From Streptomyces sp. SID8352 (GTDB taxonomy: Bacteria; Actinomycetota; Actinomycetes; Streptomycetales; Streptomycetaceae), in the NCBI RefSeq assembly GCF_009862265.1, contig NZ_WWGX01000064.1, forward strand, positions 20,710 through 84,709: a stretch of 64,000 nucleotides of DNA. Reading direction: 5' to 3'. The position numbers and the translations under genes were made by a program. Below the pieces are notes generated by a model. The model ran no database searches, was not told the DNA's origin, and saw nothing but the letters and a program-made list of their open reading frames with translations. Positions 60,852-64,000 of this stretch are shown here, in pieces. Numbering within the stretch: the first letter of the stretch is position 1; the number at the start of each line of letters is the position of its first letter.

Positions 60852-61868
60852 ATGAAGTTCAGTCATGTGGGGAGCAGCGGGCTGGTCGTGAGTCGGCTGG
60901 CATACGGCAACTGGCTGACCAGGGGGCCTTCCAGGAACGCGGAGACCGATCAGGAGTGCGTCCGGGCGGCGCTGGACCTGGGCATCACCACCTTCGACAC
61001 GGCGGACCTCTACGCGGACGGCGCGGCCGAGGAGTCGCTGGGGCGGGCCCTCAGGGGCATGCGCCGCGAGGGGGTGGAGGTACTCACCAAGGTGTTCGGG
61101 CCCACCGGCCCGGGCCGCAACGACATGGGGCTCTCCCGCAAGCACATCAGGGAGTCCATCGACGGTTCGCTGCGCCGCCTGGGCATGGAGTACGTGGACG
61201 TCTACCAGGCGCACCGGTACGACCCCTCCACTCCGCTTGCGGAGACCATGGAGGCGTTCGCCGACGTGGTGCACTCGGGCAAGGCGCACTACATCGGGGT
61301 GTCCGAGTGGACCGCCGGGCAGATCCGGCGCGGCCACGCCCTCGCCCGTGAGCTGAGGATCCCGCTGGTCTCCAACCAGCCGCAGTACTCGGCCCTCTGG
61401 CGGGTGCCCGAGGCGGAGGTGATGCCCGTCTGCGAGGAGCTGGGGATCGGGCAGTTCGTCTGGTCGCCGCTGGCCCAGGGGGTGCTGACCGGCAAGTACC
61501 TGCCGGGGCGGAGCCGTCCCGAGGGGTCGCGGGCCGCCGACGCCAACGACGGCAGCGAGGTGCTGACCCCGTGGCTGAAGGACGATGTCCTGGAGCGGGT
61601 CCAGCGGCTGCGCCCGGTCGCGGACGGACTCGGGCTGACCCTGGCACAGCTCGCCCTCGCCTGGGTGCTGCGGCACCCGGGCGTGTCGTCCGCCGTGCTG
61701 GGCGCCTCCCGTCCGGAGCAGCTCGCGGACAACGTCAAGGCCCTGGAGGCCCGGCTCGACGACGGGGTCGTGGCGGCCGTGGAGGAGGCGCTCGGCCCGG
61801 TGGCGAACCGGGACCCGGCCGCCACCGAGAGCAGCAGCCCCACCGATCCGGAGTGGCGGCTGTCCTGA
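60852..61868 (+). CDS. Aldo/keto reductase
   Basis: 338 residues, AKR TIM barrel. The catalytic tetrad is Asp49, Tyr54 (FDTADLYADG), Lys80 (VLTKVF) and His121 (YQAHRYD). The NADPH-binding segment VSSAVLGASRPEQLADNV lies near the C-terminus. It is closest in appearance to the Kv-beta-like/YghZ subgroup (ADGAAEESLGRAL). It reduces aldehydes or ketones; substrate unknown. A long hairpin follows. Confidence 0.9.
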   Translation: MKFSHVGSSGLVVSRLAYGNWLTRGPSRNAETDQECVRAALDLGITTFDTADLYADGAAEESLGRALRGMRREGVEVLTKVFGPTGPGRNDMGLSRKHIRESIDGSLRRLGMEYVDVYQAHRYDPSTPLAETMEAFADVVHSGKAHYIGVSEWTAGQIRRGHALARELRIPLVSNQPQYSALWRVPEAEVMPVCEELGIGQFVWSPLAQGVLTGKYLPGRSRPEGSRAADANDGSEVLTPWLKDDVLERVQRLRPVADGLGLTLAQLALAWVLRHPGVSSAVLGASRPEQLADNVKALEARLDDGVVAAVEEALGPVANRDPAATESSSPTDPEWRLS

Positions 61869-61873
61869 CACGG

Positions 61874-61932
61874 CGCGGAACGCCCGCCCCTCATCCGGCC
61901 GGACGCGGTCGGCAGGGGGCGGGCGTTCCGCG
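61874..61932. terminator. Long bidirectional hairpin between convergent AKR and P450 genes
   Basis: A perfect 17-bp stem, CGCGGAACGCCCGCCCC (61874-61890), pairs with 61916-61932 across a 25-base loop that itself can fold. A second GGGGCGTTCCGCG-like copy follows at about 61954-61966. It lies between the convergent AKR and P450 stops. Confidence 0.8.
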
Positions 61933-61982
61933 ATGCGGGAAGGGGCGGGGCGTTCCGCGGTGTCAGGCCGCGGGGCGAGGGC

Positions 61983-63206
61983 TCACCAGGCGACCGGCAT
62001 CCGCAGCAGGCTGCGCACCTGCATCCCGTCCTTCCACTCCAGGCGCTCCACCGGCACCGCGTACCGCAGGTCCGGGAAGCGGGTGAGCAGGGCGTCGATG
62101 GCGACGAGCAGCTCCAGCCGGGCCAGCGGGGCGCCGAGGCAGCGGTGGATGCCGTAGCCGAAGCCCAGGTGCGGGTTGGGCTCCCGGGCCGGGTCGAAGC
62201 GGTCCGGGTCCTCGAAGACCGCCGCGTCCCGGTTGGCGGAGGGGATGGCGGGCAGCACCGACTCGCCCGCGCGCACCAGCGTCCCGCCCAGTTCCACGTC
62301 CTCGCTCGCGTAGCGGGCGAAGGTGACGTGGGAGATCAGGGGGACGTAGCGCAGGAGTTCCTCGACCGCGCCGGGCAGCAGCGCGGGCTCCGCCCTCAGC
62401 CGGGCCAGCTCGGCGGGGTGGGTGAGCAGGACGTGGAGGGAGTCGATGAGCTGGGAGGACACCGTCTCGTGCCCGGCGATCAGCAGCACGCTGGCCAGCT
62501 CGACCAGTTCCTGCTCGGAGAGCTTGTCCTCCTCGTCGCTGGCCCGGACCATGGCGCTGATCAGGTCGTCCTGCGGCTCCGCGCGGCGGCGCGCCATCAG
62601 TCCGCCGATGTACGCGTACAGCCGGTCGGTGTCGTCCTCGATCTCCTCCGGTGACATCACGGTCGTGGCGGAGAAGGCGTCGAGCCAGCCGCGGAACTGC
62701 TCGCGGTCCTCGAAGGGCACCCCCAGCAGGTCGCAGATGACGGTGCCGGCGAAGGGGACGGCGAAGCCCTCCATCAGGTCGGCGGGGGCGCCCTCCTTCT
62801 CCAGGGCGTCGATCAGGGAGGCGGCCTCCCGCTCGATCCCCGGGCGCAGCCGCTCCACCCGGCGCATGGTGAAGACCTTGGCCAGCAGCCGCCGCAGCCG
62901 GGCGTGGTCGTGGCCGTCCATACCCAGGATGCTGGTGTGGATGGGCAGCGGGGTCAGCCGCGACTCGTCGTGCTCGGCGGCCAGGGCGCGGCTGAAGCGG
63001 GGGTCGCCGAGGATGGTCTTCATGTCGGCGTGCCGGGTGACCAGCCAGGCGTCCTCGCCGTACGGGCAGGAGACCCGCAGGACGGGCTCCTTCTCCCGCA
63101 GCCGCTCGTAGAGCGGGTCGACGTCGAGGGCGACGGCCTCGGTGAAGGGATAGGCCGGGGGGCCGTCCGTCGGGCAGGACTGCTGGGAAGCGGTGCTCTC
63201 GTTCAT
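61983..63206 (-). CDS. Cytochrome P450 monooxygenase
   Basis: 407 residues, typical bacterial class I P450. I-helix AGHET (244-248), ExxR (Glu283-Arg286) and heme loop FGYGIHRCLG with Cys356 are present. It hydroxylates a small molecule using ferredoxin electrons. Its start overlaps the MbtH-like gene by 4 bases, and the NRPS-type reductase domain lies just upstream, so it should tailor an amino acid or peptide of that pathway (for example beta-hydroxylation). Confidence 0.95.
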   Translation of the reverse strand: MNESTASQQSCPTDGPPAYPFTEAVALDVDPLYERLREKEPVLRVSCPYGEDAWLVTRHADMKTILGDPRFSRALAAEHDESRLTPLPIHTSILGMDGHDHARLRRLLAKVFTMRRVERLRPGIEREAASLIDALEKEGAPADLMEGFAVPFAGTVICDLLGVPFEDREQFRGWLDAFSATTVMSPEEIEDDTDRLYAYIGGLMARRRAEPQDDLISAMVRASDEEDKLSEQELVELASVLLIAGHETVSSQLIDSLHVLLTHPAELARLRAEPALLPGAVEELLRYVPLISHVTFARYASEDVELGGTLVRAGESVLPAIPSANRDAAVFEDPDRFDPAREPNPHLGFGYGIHRCLGAPLARLELLVAIDALLTRFPDLRYAVPVERLEWKDGMQVRSLLRMPVAW

Positions 63207-63439
63207 GCGGTGCGGGCCTCCGGGAGTCGGGCGGGCGGGACGGCGAGGCTCCTGGGCCGCAGATCGGTCCAGTTCTCCTCGACGTAGGCCAGGCAGGCGG
63301 AGCGGGCGGCAGGTCCTTGGGCGGTGCGCCAGCCCGGGGGGACGGGGGTCGTGGCCGGCCACAGGCTGTGCTGGCCCTCGTCGTTGACCAGGACCAGGAA
63401 GACGGCGTCGGCGTCGTCCCAGGGGTTGCTCACACTCAC
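63203..63439 (-). CDS. MbtH-family NRPS partner protein
   Basis: 78 residues. The MbtH signature is complete: NPWDD near the start, then SLWP, PPGW and ACLAYVEENWTDLRPRSL with its three conserved Trp. MbtH proteins bind and activate NRPS adenylation domains. GTG start. It sits between a P450 gene and the NRPS-type gene at the window end, a common arrangement. Confidence 0.95.
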   Translation of the reverse strand: MSVSNPWDDADAVFLVLVNDEGQHSLWPATTPVPPGWRTAQGPAARSACLAYVEENWTDLRPRSLAVPPARLPEARTA

Positions 63440-63506
63440 GGGTGTCGTCCTTCCACGGTGCGGGGGATGGTGGCGGGCGGTGGACCGGTCCGCGGCGGTG
63501 GCGCCG

Positions 63507-64000
63507 TCACGCGGACCGGCGGGGGTCCGGCGGCGGGAAGAAGCCGGTGCCGGTGAAGTGGTCGACGTAGGCGCCCAGCAGCCGGGCGTCGAGGGTCGGC
63601 AGGTCGATGCCCGTGCCGGCCAGTCCGGCGGTGGTGTTGGACCGGTCGAAGCGGAGCCGGCCGAGCCGGTGGAGCGCGGGCAGGGTGTCGGCGAGCAGCA
63701 GCGCCGCGTCGAGGTCCGCCGTTCCCGTGTCCGCCCGCTCCCGTACGGTGCGGGTCCACTCCTCGGGGGACACGGCGTCCAGCCGGTGGCCGCGGGCGCG
63801 GAGGGTGTCCAGTACGTCGGTGACGGGGACGGGGTCGGGGCAGACCAGGTGGTGGGCCAGGCCGGTGCCGCCGGGGCGCCGGGAGAGGGCGACCACGGCG
63901 GCGGCGACCCGGTCGACGGGCACCATGTCGACGAGGAGCGGGCCGCGCGGGTCGCGCTCGGGGAAGGGGGCCGCGCCGACGATGAGCATGGCGCGGACCA
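63507..64000 (-). CDS. Thioester-reductase domain at the C-terminus of an NRPS-type enzyme (partial, runs off window end)
   Basis: The last about 164 residues of a larger protein. VDMVPVDRVAAAVVALSRRPG, followed by GLAHHLVCPDPVPVTDVLDTLR, matches the C-terminal part of NAD(P)-dependent thioester reductase (Lys2/CAR-type) domains that release a carrier-bound peptide as aldehyde or alcohol. The frame is open to the window edge (first full codon ends at 63998), so the upstream NRPS modules lie to the right. The MbtH gene starts 67 bases past its stop. Alternatively it is a free-standing reductase. Confidence 0.72.
   Translation of the reverse strand, partial: VRAMLIVGAAPFPERDPRGPLLVDMVPVDRVAAAVVALSRRPGGTGLAHHLVCPDPVPVTDVLDTLRARGHRLDAVSPEEWTRTVRERADTGTADLDAALLLADTLPALHRLGRLRFDRSNTTAGLAGTGIDLPTLDARLLGAYVDHFTGTGFFPPPDPRRSA

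Overview
The window is high-GC actinobacterial DNA, almost certainly Streptomyces. The evidence is strong third-position GC, many GTG starts, ATGA/GTGA stop-start overlaps, modular PKS and NRPS genes, an MbtH protein, Sfp-type phosphopantetheinyl transferase, cobF and a four-subunit Liv-type ABC importer. Everything below was read by eye from one sequence; no database search was possible.

Left arm (1-20287), a natural-product locus. The window opens inside a reverse-strand modular type I PKS gene whose first domain is a KSQ loading ketosynthase (Gln in place of the active-site Cys). After an SRPBCC protein and an unusually long gene-free stretch (2237-4189) comes a tightly packed forward operon, 4190-20287. 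It encodes a fatty acyl-AMP ligase, two long acyl-CoA-dehydrogenase-like enzymes, a carrier protein, a KAS III-like enzyme, an ATP-grasp ligase, a PLP decarboxylase, a second carrier protein, a thiolase-like protein lacking its Cys, an ACAD C-terminal-domain protein, a third ACAD, a MATE exporter, a free-standing condensation-type enzyme and a phosphopantetheinyl transferase. It reads as a merger of two known logics: ramoplanin/friulimicin-type acyl-ACP dehydrogenation, and butirosin-type (BtrI/J/K) loading and decarboxylation of an amino acid on a carrier protein. I regard it as the most novel system in the window.

Middle (20748-40494). A TetR/DHA2 exporter pair with an operator palindrome over the exporter start is followed by an orphan Ser/Thr kinase. 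A catabolic locus comes next: a reverse-strand operon of peroxiredoxin, Liv ABC importer and two-subunit CoA transferase; an IclR regulator divergent from an FAD monooxygenase and an OsmC protein; and a reverse-strand MBL/enolase-superfamily/hydrolase group divergent from a homogentisate-type dioxygenase. A 9-bp palindrome recurs just before three gene starts. The likely theme is uptake of a phenolic or aromatic acid, para-hydroxylation, ring cleavage and CoA activation of the product.

Right-middle (40680-52346). NmrA-like protein; luciferase-like monooxygenase with FMN reductase; excalibur-domain protein; a sulfane-sulfur module (CstR-type repressor, four operators, persulfide dioxygenase-rhodanese, two more rhodaneses, TauE/SafE exporter); a cobalamin riboswitch upstream of a [2Fe-2S] ferredoxin and an FhuF-like reductase; tRNA-Pro(GGG); DUF309; cobF.

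Right arm (52579-64000). Mostly single genes (DinB, thiolase, HhH endonuclease, lipoprotein, glutamine-synthetase paralogue, degenerate NUDIX protein, a decayed amino-acid-permease fragment, aldo/keto reductase). It ends with a P450, an MbtH protein and the C-terminal end of a thioester-reductase domain, the edge of a second, NRPS-type locus running off the right end.
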